DNA from: Dermanyssus gallinae
Lineage: Eukaryota > Arthropoda > Arachnida > Mesostigmata > Dermanyssidae
DNA: 64,000 bases
NCBI GenBank assembly: GCA_003439945.1
Contig: QVRM01001001.1
Location: forward strand, 50,001 to 114,000
Direction: 5' to 3'
The translations under genes were made by a program, and so were the position numbers. Below the pieces are notes generated by a model. That model was not told the origin of the DNA and made no database searches. It saw only the letters and a program-made list of their open reading frames with translations. This document shows positions 1 to 10,689 of the stretch, piece after piece; the stretch's first letter is position 1, and every line of letters starts with the position of its first letter.

Positions 1-681
1 CAAAATATGTAAGTATGAACGAAATGGCAGTCGGCAGCCAGGCAGGCTTGTATATGCTGGAACATAGGTTGAACTAGGTAGATCTACGAAAGCCATCACT
101 TCCATCACGTCTTACACGCTCAACGCGTGTTTGATCTAACAATCAGCAATGTAGAGTCGCATAAACACGCGTTTATACCAGCACCAGCAGCAGGAGCAGC
201 TCTTTCGAACAAAGAAGACCTCCTTCGAATATAGTGTATAATAATACTGGCAAGTAGTAAGTGGTGAGAATTGTAAGAAGGAAGAATCGTCATCATAATG
301 CAAAATCACATATTTCCTAACTCGCTCCGCAACGAGCGGCCGACGAATACGCCAGCACGCACAGCTAGAATCATAATAATAATAATAATAATATGTTCTT
401 GTTGTTTGTAGAGGGGTCATTGTCGGAGGGGCAATAACATATCGAGGAGTAGAATCATATTAATAATAATAATATTATTCATACAAATCTAACCAAAACC
501 AAACAAACACGGGCGGCCCCATATATTGTTTTGACGACTATCGGCCGACAGCGCTGCAATCTACCGGTGTATGAAGCGCGGGCGGCGGACAGAGCAGACG
601 ACCACGACGACGAAAAACAAGAAAAATATTCGTTTAGAACTGATCGGCGATAAGCTAGTCAATAACAGTTATATATATATA

Positions 682-728
<47 letters not shown>

Positions 729-840
729 TATTTATATATATATAGCCCTAGCCTGGACCTAATGCTTTGAGTTATGCCCCAAGCGGGCTGTGCACATGTT
801 CTTACATCACAATTGTATATCTTATACACATAAATAAATG

Positions 841-883
<43 letters not shown>

Positions 884-1060
884 GTGTAGTTCATCTCTTA
901 GCAAATCGTTAGTGAATCTTGAATTTCTCATTAGTAATGTTGAATTCAATATTATTATTACTAGTATTATTGTTGTATTTAAATTGTTCCTGCTATTTGC
1001 CATTGCGAGGTTCCAACGTGTATTTGATTCAGTGCTCCAAGTAGTTTCCATCAATTCATA
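1..1060. other. No gene seen; simple repeats
   Basis: The stretch holds (ATT/AAT)n near 370-475 and two long (TA)n tracts at 668-745 and 842-881. Short ORFs here are low-complexity Tyr/Ile artefacts. Confidence 0.6.
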
Positions 1061-1064
1061 GCAA

Positions 1065-2060
1065 CAACAATGATAACCACGCGTAACGCACTAGGGCCAA
1101 ATCGAGAGCGCTGTTTATTTCGACACCACCTGCAGCGACAGTAAGGGTCGTTCGTCCCCATAAGCATTTCTCTAGGCTGACGTTTAGGGCTTTTCCGTGT
1201 ATATCTTGAGTGGTCTTGTCGCAAAGCTTGACTACATCAGGGGATCGCAGAGTTGGCGATGATCGTAGGGCGTAGTGAAATTTTGAGGAGCTGGGACGAC
1301 TTACAGATACGAAGAGCCACCGGTGGATGCATGACTGTCGAACGGGGATGGGCTATTTTTTGAGCCTCTCTTTTAGCTCGGAGTGGTTGTGAAATCTTCT
1401 TCGAGCCCACAAGAGCGTCTAGAAGCTCTGGGTTGACTTTTGCTTTTCCTAGAAGAGCTTCCTTTATTACATGTATTACCTGCTCGCGATCTTGAAGAGG
1501 GCACCCAACCCGGCGATGAGCTGGCATCTTGCTGCGTTCAACGTTAGCCCGCTACGTTTCTCCAACGGCATTACTGATCGTAGACAGCTGCGACTTTATT
1601 TACCGTTCGTTGCCCACCTAGTGAGGCGTCATCGAGGCACCGGATAATCAAAGGCACTTTCTAATTTTGTGAGTAGTTCGGTTATTGCGAGACTGGAACG
1701 AGTCGGGCCAAGTGGGTCATCTCGTTGGATCCCTGTCCCTCAGTTTATCGTTGTGCTCCTCCCCCCCACCCCCCCACCCCTCTGAAGACAGAAGAAAAAT
1801 CTTTGAAACTCTGCTAAACCACTATTAAGAGTTCAGGAAGTTTCCTCTTTACCTCGTCAGTGATGACATCTCTGCGTACGATGTTGAACGCAATGCGAAA
1901 ATCCAGTTTAATCAGAACTCTCGCCGTCCTTTGAACGTGTACAAAAGAGCGGGCTGCATCGCCTTCAGCACCGCCCTGTACCGCGACATCAACCTGATGT
2001 GGTGTAACCGCTGCTTTATTCGATAGCTCATAGCTATCTTTGCAGAGATTCTTCACACAG
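1065..2060 (-). mobile_element. Decayed non-LTR reverse transcriptase (KRPDG-type family)
   Basis: On the minus strand the stretch 1814-2056 reads VTPHQVDVAVQGGAEGDAAR then VLIKLDFRIAFNIVRRDVI, a clear RT domain 2 (LDFxxAFNxxRRD). The downstream stretch 1070-1240 gives ALNVSLEKCLWGRTTL, compatible with the region after the active site. The YxDD box is not recognisable. It belongs with the fragments at 17.9, 18.3-19.1, 45.0-47.0 and 47.5 kb. Confidence 0.6.
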
Positions 2061-3600
2061 TTAGACCGCAGAAAATATATGGTGTATTCTTTTTTTTTCA
2101 GAGCAGTGAGGCTTGCGAAATGAAAAAAAGGTCGGCAAAACAGCTGTGAAGTTCATAAAAAGACTAATCCAAGAAAAGTCTATTTCAGGAAAACCGACCA
2201 TGGTAAAGTCCGAGCGAGATTTACTCGTTGCCGTGTAGGCATAGCATTAGATATGGTAGAGTCATTAGATTTGTCCATGAGGCCTCGTCCAATTTTAAGC
2301 TAAATTTAGTTAAGGCATATATTTCAGCACAGCCCTCCCTTGCTCATTTAAGTATAATTCTAGCCAGCTTCTAGTTTCTGCGAGCACTTAATTGGGTGTT
2401 TATTAGTTATATAGAATCGTACAAACAATGTTGTGAAGAAATTTCTGGCGGTTGGGTACCTATACCAGATATTATGTGTTGAATAGCAGGGTGCAAGTAG
2501 ACCTGGTAAGATTGCATTCTTAAATATTCAGCTGTTGTGTCCATGCCGTTAAATGATCGAAGACTAATCATCTATCACAGTATTTGCTGACATCATAGGA
2601 ACCGCTGGGGAACTTCTTTAACCCCATCTAAAACAGATGTCGAAATTCCTGTGTAGGTTTGGACTTTTATATGAAATGTGAATAAGTTGAATGGATTCGA
2701 CTCAAGCCATGCTGACAGTATTGGTAACTTTGTGTTCCAGATCCTTACGAGTCCAGCCATAAGTCGTGACCCTGGAGGATAGTATTTGTGCACTTCTTTG
2801 TGAACTTTAGTGGACGTTTATGTTTTGCCAGGTGTTCGATTAGCGTTATCTTCTGTTTGTGTCAGCGTTGGGAAAACCTCTGTAATTATGGCTTCAGAGA
2901 GGGGTGTGGATACTTTTCCAGTGTAATTTTATTTTTTTGTGTTTAAGCGTAGAGTCTTCGTACCGCACAATTCCCACTCTTAAAATCGTAGCCACCAACA
3001 CAATACACACAGCGGGCCTTCTCAAGACACTTTCACATCTCGCGTCTAGGATAATCTAGTCCAGCCATAATTTCGACATCTGGGCTCAGCCCTCTTCTGG
3101 TAGTCTGTGGCCCTGTGTCTGTGTTTATGACAACGTAGGCACTGGAGTGGAGACTTTGCACACAACGTTACCTTGAAGACCTCATTAGCAATGAGGTCGC
3201 ATGCGAGCCCCTGAAAGTGGTATTACTTGCGTATTTATTATGGTTACTATTGTCCGAATGTTTGTGCTACAAATGGGAGCCCAATAAACATATGGTATAG
3301 TTACATGACCTCACATGATCTTAAGAGTTGGAATACATCTTTATTGCAGCTAAACGAACGCCATTTGTTTCTGATCTTGTGTCAAGGCACTAATGTTTCG
3401 ACCCAAACGATCAACGAGCGGGGCATTATATCAGTTGCATTTATAGAACACTTTCAGTGGAGTCTTTTTTTATAAGTGCTTTCGCACACCGTCAAGCAGG
3501 CTAGGATGTTTTTTTGCTTTTTTGTATCTCATACTAGGAAGCAGTTCAGCACCTTGCTGAGAGCAGCTTTGCAAAGAGAGCTGCATCTGGTGCTCTGCGA
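2061..3600. other. No gene or recognisable element
   Basis: Unique-looking AT-moderate sequence. ORFs of 60-80 codons at 2593-2793 and 3227-3475 show no family features and are most likely chance. Confidence 0.5.
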
Positions 3601-3619
3601 ACCAAAGTGCAGAACTGTC

Positions 3620-3965
3620 AGCGACTTGTTGCAGCGTATTGTGGGCAGAGCCGGACCCGATGGGGTAACATATTTAAGGTCCTCCACGTACTGTCCAGGT
3701 GCTTTACTTCAGGAGCCACGTGGCTCATTATGTCTAAAACGTAAGTAGAATTCAGCTGCGGTAATGCGCAGTCCCCCTGAAGCACGTAACCGGGAGCGGA
3801 TACGCGGCCTACTGAGGTAGCTGTTCGAACTCTGAAAATCAGCAGGGAAGATAAGAACAGTACCATTCAATGAATGCCAATGAACGCCCAACGCAGTCAT
3901 TTTGTGTAAGAGTAGTCGGTGACTAACGCGGCTAAAGGCCATTTTCTGGCCAAAATATACACAAA
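3620..3965 (-). mobile_element. Decayed CR1/jockey-type reverse transcriptase fragment
   Basis: The minus strand reads AFSRVSHRLLLHKMTALGVH, matching the RT block (A)FDxVxHxxLLxKLxxLG of jockey/CR1-type LINEs. The continuation is frame-shifted and weak. The LINE type is tentative. Confidence 0.5.
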
Positions 3966-4016
3966 GAAATAGCTTTGTAATATGAAGACACATTTAAAGC
4001 TATATAAACATTTCAG

Positions 4017-4019
<3 letters not shown>

Positions 4020-4061
<42 letters not shown>

Positions 4062-4062
4062 T
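4020..4062. repeat. (CA)n/(TA)n microsatellite
   Basis: A short CACACACA run followed by about 19 TA units. One of more than twenty (TA)n tracts in the window. Confidence 0.95.
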
Positions 4063-4159
4063 TACATCTCTAGGATAATCTGTTATACATCATTTGTGTG
4101 GACAATACACTTAAAGCACATTGAAAACAATTCTGGACACACTGATACGAAAAAAGGTC

Positions 4160-4490
4160 TCCTCGTAATTACGACCTGGCGATAGTCTTGCAGGCTAAAA
4201 CTGCCGACGACCTTGAATTAAATATGAATAAAGCTGTTTACCTAACGTCAGAGTGGATGAGCGCAGCCGGATTTAGACTGGCTCCTGAAAAAAGCGAAGC
4301 AATACTCCTCACAGGGAGAAAGAGGATCCGTCCGCTCACTCTACAGCTTGCCGGCGAGAATATTAAAATGGTACAAGAAGGAATTGCATTATTTGGAGCG
4401 CCAGTTTGGGTGAGAGCAACTCGTAAGACGAAGAAAGCGAAACAAATCAAGCAGCCATTAATAGTATTGCCACCTGGTGTGAGCTAAATT
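4160..4490 (+). mobile_element. R1-like LINE, reverse-transcriptase piece (split by a later insertion)
   Basis: The plus strand reads DLAIVLQAK, ADDLELNMNKAVYLTSEWM, RLAPEKSEAILLTGRKR and LQLAGENI, then after an internal deletion ALFGAPVWVRATRKTKKAKQ. This is the RT region after YADD of the R1-like family also at 34.7-36.1 kb. Its C-terminal continuation resumes at 5160. Confidence 0.75.
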
Positions 4491-5160
4491 ATATGGTAAT
4501 TTCAGTTCCAAAGTGCGCGGTCCTGAAGACAGCTTCCGACAACTTCAAGTAACAGCTAAAAGATTTCCCTATACCTGAGGTAACACATCCTACAAGGACC
4601 TAGTACACTCTACCGAGTTACATTCGATAGACATATGAAGTCGGGCGCACATTGCCGATTCAGCAAACGCTGCCTCTCGACTAAGTAATCTTATACTAAG
4701 AGTATTCTCATCGCAAGATGCCTCCAATTACCTGCGCCTTTATGAAGCCCTAGTAGTGCCAAAATGGTCATACTGTGCTCACGTGTGGACGCCTTTTTAC
4801 GACAATGATATATGTTTGCTGCAGCGTATTCAGGACAAGTTTTTAAAGAGAGTCTCAAGAAGGTGCAACTTGACGCGTGACAGAGTCGTACTCCCAAGTG
4901 TTGCGGAGTACCAGCGTCGTGTTGGCTACCGCGTTTTTAAATATCTTATACGCAATAATCAGAGTATTAAGTTTTACCACGTGCGATCAAACAGCCTACG
5001 GAGTCGCGGTTCCATTCAACCGCATGAGATAGCCAATGTAGCACTCGTTAACCACTCCTTTGTTTGGCGAACAGCTCGCCTAGCCCGCGAATGCGAGCAA
5101 TTCATTTCCCTTGTTCGACCCCTTTTTTAGATAAAGGTTACATTTGTATTGTATTGTAAA
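4490..5160 (+). mobile_element. CR1/jockey-like LINE 3' end inserted into an R1-like LINE
   Basis: From about 4630 the plus strand reads SANAASRLSNLILRVFSSQD, LYEALVVPKWSYCAHVWTPF, LLQRIQDKFLKRVSRR and a C-terminal tail ending near 5130. This is the post-RT part of a CR1/L2/jockey-type ORF2 (LVxPxLEYCxxVWxP). It ends in a (TTGTA)-type 3' tail at 5140-5158. The R1-like element continues on both sides, so this copy inserted into it. Confidence 0.75.
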
Positions 5161-5940
5161 TTCTACGGAGGACTCAGAGGGTAGCAGCCCTGAGGGTAAT
5201 CCAGGGGTACCGTCACAGTCAGCACGAATGCTGCTCTGGTGCTGGCAGGGTCGATCCCCTGGGATCTAAAGGCACTCGAAAGGAAGCGATTATGGGAATT
5301 AGGTGCCCCTACCCAGACGGAAAAAGACAGTGAGAGAAACGACACAATTAAGACATGGCAGGAGGAGTGGGACGCCATCCCCCCGGGGGTCCTGGAGGAT
5401 CCCTGCGCGTATTGCTGCCAGATATCAAGGTATGGATTGAGAGGCCTGGGGGAGACCTTACCTATCACCTCACCGAAATCCTCACAGGACATGGAAACTT
5501 CAACTCGTATTTGTCCTGAATTGGAAAGGCTTCGTCGCCGATATGCGTATTCTGCCAAGAGGCACATGAGCACACTCCGAGTCAGACACTGCTACAGTGC
5601 TTGGCCTGGGAGGCTGCGCAGTTAAGGGCAAGCAGACTCGTCCGAGTGAAATGTGCCAGGGAGGGAGACCCACATCACAAGGTCAGCGATCCACCTCGGT
5701 CCAGCTTAATAAAGTTTACAGAAAGAGTTACAAAAGAAGTCCTCCAGGAGAAACATGAAAAGTGCAAAGAAAGAGAGACACAACTGCGGCTTCAATCCGA
5801 AAGCATCCATAGAGAAGTGCACCTCGAAGAAAACGGGCTTGCAGGTGTTAGACAAGTGCTGGATCTTCTGGGCGACCCCAGCCAATTGATCTGAAAGGGC
5901 GCTCGCCACTTCTCCTGATAGTCTATAGTACTGTTTTTAT
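5160..5940 (+). mobile_element. R1-like LINE, C-terminal part
   Basis: The plus strand reads ILRRTQRVAALRV, then AGSIPWDLKALERKRLWE, IKTWQEEWD, LTYHLTEILTGHGNFNSYL and PICVFCQEAHEHT (Cys/His motif), in shifting frames. These match the C-terminal domain at 34.7-35.4 kb and 10.7-13.5 kb. The ORF tail up to 5894 is Arg/Glu-rich. Confidence 0.75.
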
Positions 5941-6115
5941 GAAGATCTGGGCTATCAGAGAGTGAAGCTTAAGAAGCGAGGTGCGTTTAGTGGGTATGGG
6001 TCTCAAGGGAGTAACATACAACCGTTGGGGTCGAGTCCCACACTGCTAGAGATAGAGGCTCGTAGCGATAGTGCGTAACTGCATTTAATACCTCCTCCAC
6101 AAAAAAAAACTTAAA
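5940..6115 (+). mobile_element. LINE 3' tail with tRNA-like module (family 2)
   Basis: Directly after the R1-like C-terminus comes AGAGTGAAGCTTAAGAAGCG, then TTTAGTGGGTATGG (box A-like), GGGTCGAGTCCCAC (box B-like), AGTGCGTAACTGCATTTAA and an A-run. The same order appears at 10.4 kb next to another copy of the LINE. Confidence 0.7.
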
Positions 6116-7240
6116 GCACATTGTGGGAAACCTAATAATTAATTAGGAGCACCGACCAGCTTCGCGTGCAGAAAAGATCTGCTTGAGGGCGCGATGATTT
6201 GTTTCTCTATGTACATCCACTATACTCACTCAGTAACACAATTACATCACGGGGAATATTGCAACGTTTGCTAACAAGCCTAAGATATCCTATATACTGT
6301 CTCAAGTAGATTACCGTTGGCATCCAGTACTCAATATTCACACAGTAGAGCAGTTTATTAAATTTGGCTATAAGCTCTTGATATAGAAATCAGGGTTAGT
6401 CACGAAAAATATCGATGTGTATTCTTTAACATGATATTCTATAATTGGCCGTGTATCCCATAACATGGGAAATATGCTGACGAAAATAAAGATAATTTGA
6501 TGTCAGAACATGTAGATATTCAACTATTCTTGTTTCAGGTATGATTGCTTATTAATCTCGTATTAGGAGTGATTGATGTCTGCTTAGTATAGCGTGGAAA
6601 TTGAATTTTTATTTGTAGATATTTTTTTTGTGGATACAATACCAAATAACAATAGGTTTAAGTTAGTTACCATTCGATATAAGCGTTGGGCATTTGGCCG
6701 GCACCTTCTGGGGTCACCGGTCATGAAAGGGAATCGCACAGAATTTCAGGGTAAAGGGCTTCAGCCGTCGTTCTTCGCGACGTAGTTAGTGGAGGATATT
6801 AGTTGACAAATGAGTCTTTTCGAAAAGACATAGGACTTGAGGACTTATAGCCGGTACTAATATGTTAATATTGGAGCCTATAGCTCAACTGCCAACTCGC
6901 AAATGTTGTATAAGGATAGGGCACGTGAGGTACGTAAACAAGCTGTTGCATTAATTAGAAGTAACAATAATAATAATAATCATCATCATCATAAGATTTG
7001 TCCGAATGACAGGCATAGTTTAAGGAGCATTTTAAGGTTGGTGGTTTTACTTGTTCTATCTAGAAGCGAGTTTAGCTACTTCGCGTATATGGAACCTGAC
7101 CGCTTCCGCTATCTCTTTAATTTCTCGGCCGGTTGCTTCGTCAGGTCGAGTTCTTCATGCCTTTTCGGAGACATCTTCTTGTCAAGCTTGTGAGCGTCTT
7201 CGTGTATCCTCCTTCACTCAGGTCCGATGTGCAATGCCAG
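6116..7240. other. No gene or clear element
   Basis: AT-rich sequence with a short (AAT)n/(CAT)n tract at 6965-6992. No RT or transposase motif was found in either strand. Confidence 0.5.
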
Positions 7241-7259
7241 GCCAAATTGGCGGTATCTA

Positions 7260-7420
7260 ACAGTTCGATACCCCTGAAACGTGCAGAAGGAATACTTTCG
7301 TTCTCCCTTTGGTTTGCAGGTCGTGGTTGAGCAGGCTTGCCAAAGTGTCGATTAGAACCCTGTCGTAAGCCTTGAGAAGGCCCATTGCGAGGGTCGTCTT
7401 AGTGCACACCCCGTTAGTAT
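7260..7420 (-). mobile_element. Possible LINE reverse-transcriptase scrap
   Basis: The minus strand reads GLLKAYDRVLIDTLASLL, similar to the RT box LxKAYDxVxxxxL. It is short and isolated. Confidence 0.35.
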
Positions 7421-7699
7421 GTGCTTATTTTGGCGGCTTCCATGAAACAACGGAACAGGAACATATATTGGTGGGCTCTCATCAGGTGCAGAGGTTCACA
7501 CAAAAACTTCCCCTTCTCTATGCATACGTTAAGAGTCCCTCAAAAAGTGGAATCCTAAGAATGATCTATCTGCGAAATCGGCCGAGAAAAAATACTTACA
7601 GCCTTGATATCAGGGTTTAAAACGTCCTGCTCGAAATGCTCGAATTTTCCAGTATTATGTTGAAACCCACTCATATCCCCGAAGTAAAGTACAACTCAT

Positions 7700-8450
7700 T
7701 TGTGTCTTGTATTTCAAGACAGAAGAACGCTGAATCGAGAAGGTTACAATGACGAGATGATTGTTGATTTGTGTATCAGACGTTCTGCTGCTGCAGTGGC
7801 ATCAATCTCTGATGTAAGGAATATCTTGATTGGAGTAGCTCAGGGCAGTGTAGGTGGTCTACTCCTCTTTAATGTCTTTATTAACGACATATTTACTGTA
7901 GCAAAACATGCAAAGTTGACATTGTTTGCCGACGATACTACAACCCTATTCGTTGGGAGTTCCCCAAATGAGACAGAGAGAGATTTTCCTTGGGAGATTT
8001 TCCTCATGGCTCAGTAGTAACGGTCGCTATATGAATTGGAGCAAAACATATATAATGCAATTTCTTTCACCGATACGATTACGATTAATCCCCTTTGATT
8101 CCATTGTGGCGGCATATCCCTCTTGTCGAGCCCGGTGGCGTGGTGGCATGCGTCTGCGCCTCGCGACCGGCGGAGACACATAGGTGCGCGGGTTCGAACC
8201 CCACCTTTGCACATTTATATTTATGGGAGTCCGTCTGTGAAGCAATGCGCAACGCAGTCCCATGGATCCGAAAGGAATATCCCTCTCGCTTCTAAAGGAA
8301 ACGAAGTTTCTAGGCGTTACGTTACCAAAGGAGCTGACATTTAAAGCGCATATTACGCGAATACGTAAGAAAACATCTGGCAGTAATGCAGCGTTATACA
8401 GAGCACGACGGATTCTTCCAGAGAACTGCCTGATGGCAATGTAATTCACC
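7700..8450 (+). mobile_element. CR1/jockey-like LINE reverse transcriptase, interrupted by a SINE
   Basis: The plus strand reads VAQGSVGGLLLFNVFINDIF and LTLFADDTTTLFVG (catalytic FADD), then after the SINE FLGVTLPKELTFKAHITRIR. The order matches the RT palm of CR1/jockey-type elements. Frames shift, so the copy is dead. The SINE at 8124-8276 splits it. Confidence 0.8.
8124..8276 (+). mobile_element. tRNA-derived SINE, family 1, with 10-bp target-site duplication
   Basis: The head GAGCCCGGTGGCGTGGTGG and GCGGGTTCGAACCCCACC carry box A-like and near-perfect box B motifs of tRNA origin. The body has TTGCACATTTATATTTATGG and GAAGCAATGCGCAACGCAG. The repeat ATATCCCTCT at 8114-8123 and 8277-8286 is the target-site duplication, showing insertion into the LINE. 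Confidence 0.88.
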
Positions 8451-8773
8451 TCACTTAAGCTGTAGAAATTTATGGCTTGACATAGATGCGTCTTATCGGA
8501 TCGCTTCACCGACTCTAAAAACGAGCACTGAGAACATGGGCGAGAATCTTGGGCCTCTGGGTACGAGACTCAGTGCAATTGCACTACAAAAATGTAAGCA
8601 TTCTGCCGTTTCCAAAACTCATAGAATACTTTTTCGTACTTGAAAACTCTTTGAAGTGCATCCAAACTTACTTGGTTTGGCAACATCAGTAGCACCTAAA
8701 TCTTCAAGGGGTAACACATCTGACTTGCTTATTTTCTGTCACACGCCAACTCCGACCAGTCCAAGCTATCAGC

Positions 8774-9060
8774 CATGGTGGCGGCGTGGTTTAGGGGTAG
8801 AATAGTGCGCTAGTCATGATTGTCATCTAACGGGGTGTCGCCGGTTCGATCCCTGTTGTTGGTTGAATTTTCCCTGAGCGATGCTTATTGAGAATAGATG
8901 ATAACCCACACCGCTGAGAGTCAGCGGCCATGCTGCCACAAGGACTAATAAGGAAACCTTAGATATCTTATCATGTCCGGTCCTCGGTGCATTGAAGATA
9001 TACCTCAGGTTAACTGCTAAGCCCGTAGGGGACGGAGGATAGTCTCGGATAGTCTAGAAA
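8774..9060 (+). mobile_element. tRNA-like SINE, family 3
   Basis: TGGCGGCGTGGTTTAGGGG is box A-like, and GCCGGTTCGATCCCTG about 50 bases on is a good box B. The downstream body is unlike family 1 or 2. Only one copy was noticed, and the 3' end is not defined. A degenerate tRNA gene is the alternative. Confidence 0.55.
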
Positions 9061-10390
9061 AACTAGCAGTCAAAAACATCGGAGTGTCCTGCTGAAACAG
9101 AGTACCGGTCTCCGTTAGGCAGACAAGGTTTCTGTTCAAATTCAAATGCGATCTCAGAGAGCATTACCTCAAAACTCTGGTATCCAGTTTGAAGTAATAT
9201 AAGTAATACAATCTAAACTGCTCCTGATACGCTTTTAATGAAAAGAAAAAGTAACAACAGTAAAGATGTATGGGCATATTTCTTGACTGCGTTCTTATAG
9301 ACGTCTCCTGCATTGTTGACTTGCCATCTCTGGTAGTATATCGCTAGAACAGCTCGACGTTAATAGGTATAATCGACGATAATAGAGCTTAACCTAAGTC
9401 TGATCGTTTTTACACTGCTGGCCCAATCACAGCAGATCGTTATAAAAAGCTATTAACCCTTGCCGATACTGACAAACATCGCCATCCTCTTCTTCAAGTA
9501 TGTGTTAACGCACCTAATAAGCTGGGCAGGGTTGGCGTTCGATAGACGATTTCGCACTCTGCCTAGACCCTAGAAAGCCTGTTTTCTTCCACAGGTACGA
9601 TTCTAAGCTCGACAGCGCCACCAACGTTTTAGTGCAACGTTTAGCGGCAACTTTTAAGGACTCGTCATCTTAGTGCGGAAGCTCAGGCTAGTGATGATTT
9701 GCACCGGTCAATCATTTGCATAAACCTGAAATTTTTAAGAGTTTTTACAACAAGTCAAGGAATTTAACATTAACTACTACAGAAGACTAAGTTTATTGCC
9801 AAAGGTAGCTGCTTTCAGTATGGTTTGCAGTATGGTTTTCTTCAGTATGGTTACATTTTCGTAGTATGCGAACCCAAGTCATGAAAGCTTTGCTTGAAAG
9901 CGATTGCTTCTTCGCTGCTGTGATCATACATGAATATTATAAATGAATAAAATACGAGTCATGCCTTTCACTTTGATGTCGTTGCCTCAGAGTTGACAGA
10001 CAGCTTAGAAGTTGAATGGCAATATTGAATTGGGTTTTACCGCCGCCACATTTCTCGTCGCACCTTAAGGCACGCCACTAAAGCGGTGCTCTGAAATTTG
10101 TACCGTTAGCTTTACGATTGGTGTATACTGCGCTCAACAATCATGCATTGACTTTGAGTGCTGCTTCACTGCTTCAATTGCCGGTAAAACAGCGCGTAAA
10201 ATGGTTCATCCGACGGGGACCGGGATAAAGGACCGGGGCAAGCAGGATCTTAGCAGAATTGATCATGTGAAGGCAGCCTCGCTATATTGGCCCTGAGAGA
10301 ATGGCCGTTCTAGCCATAAGGTAAGAGATAATCATATTAACTCATAGTTCTTGATTAACCACAGTATATTAGCTGCTTCTAGCTGCTAGC
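9061..10390. other. No gene or clear element
   Basis: Moderate-GC sequence without simple repeats. No motif was recognised in six frames. Confidence 0.5.
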
Positions 10391-10392
10391 GC

Positions 10393-10545
10393 GGTAGCCT
10401 ACCCGCTCTGTATGGGACTTGACCCCGACGGCTGGATCTTGCTCCGTCGAGTCCCATTCCCACTAACACACCTCCCTCTTAAGCTTCACGCTCTGTCAGC
10501 CGGGATCTTCATTTAATAGTGCTACGGACTGACAAGAGCTGTGAT
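10393..10545 (-). mobile_element. LINE 3' tail with tRNA-like module (family 2)
   Basis: On the minus strand the order is GAAGATCCCGGCTGACAGAG, CGTGAAGCTTAAGAGGGAGG, GTTAGTGGGAATGGGACTCG and GGGTCAAGTCCCATAC. It is homologous to 5925-6040 and lies at the 3' side of a minus-strand R1-like LINE. Confidence 0.7.
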
Positions 10546-10689
10546 GGGTGCTAATCGGATCAAGCAGCTGTGATCATCCCCGGATTCCCCACCTTGTCAG
10601 ACACGCTTTCTCCCTAACCTTTGAACCCGGTCTTCTGTAAGCAGTGTCGTCTTCCTCCTGTCCGAAGGGTCGCCGAAATTTTTTTTTTC

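Noticed and set aside
660..762. ORFs with Ile-Tyr repeats at (TA)n tracts, here and at many other sites
   Set aside because: (TA)n encodes alternating Ile/Tyr in all frames; these are artefacts.
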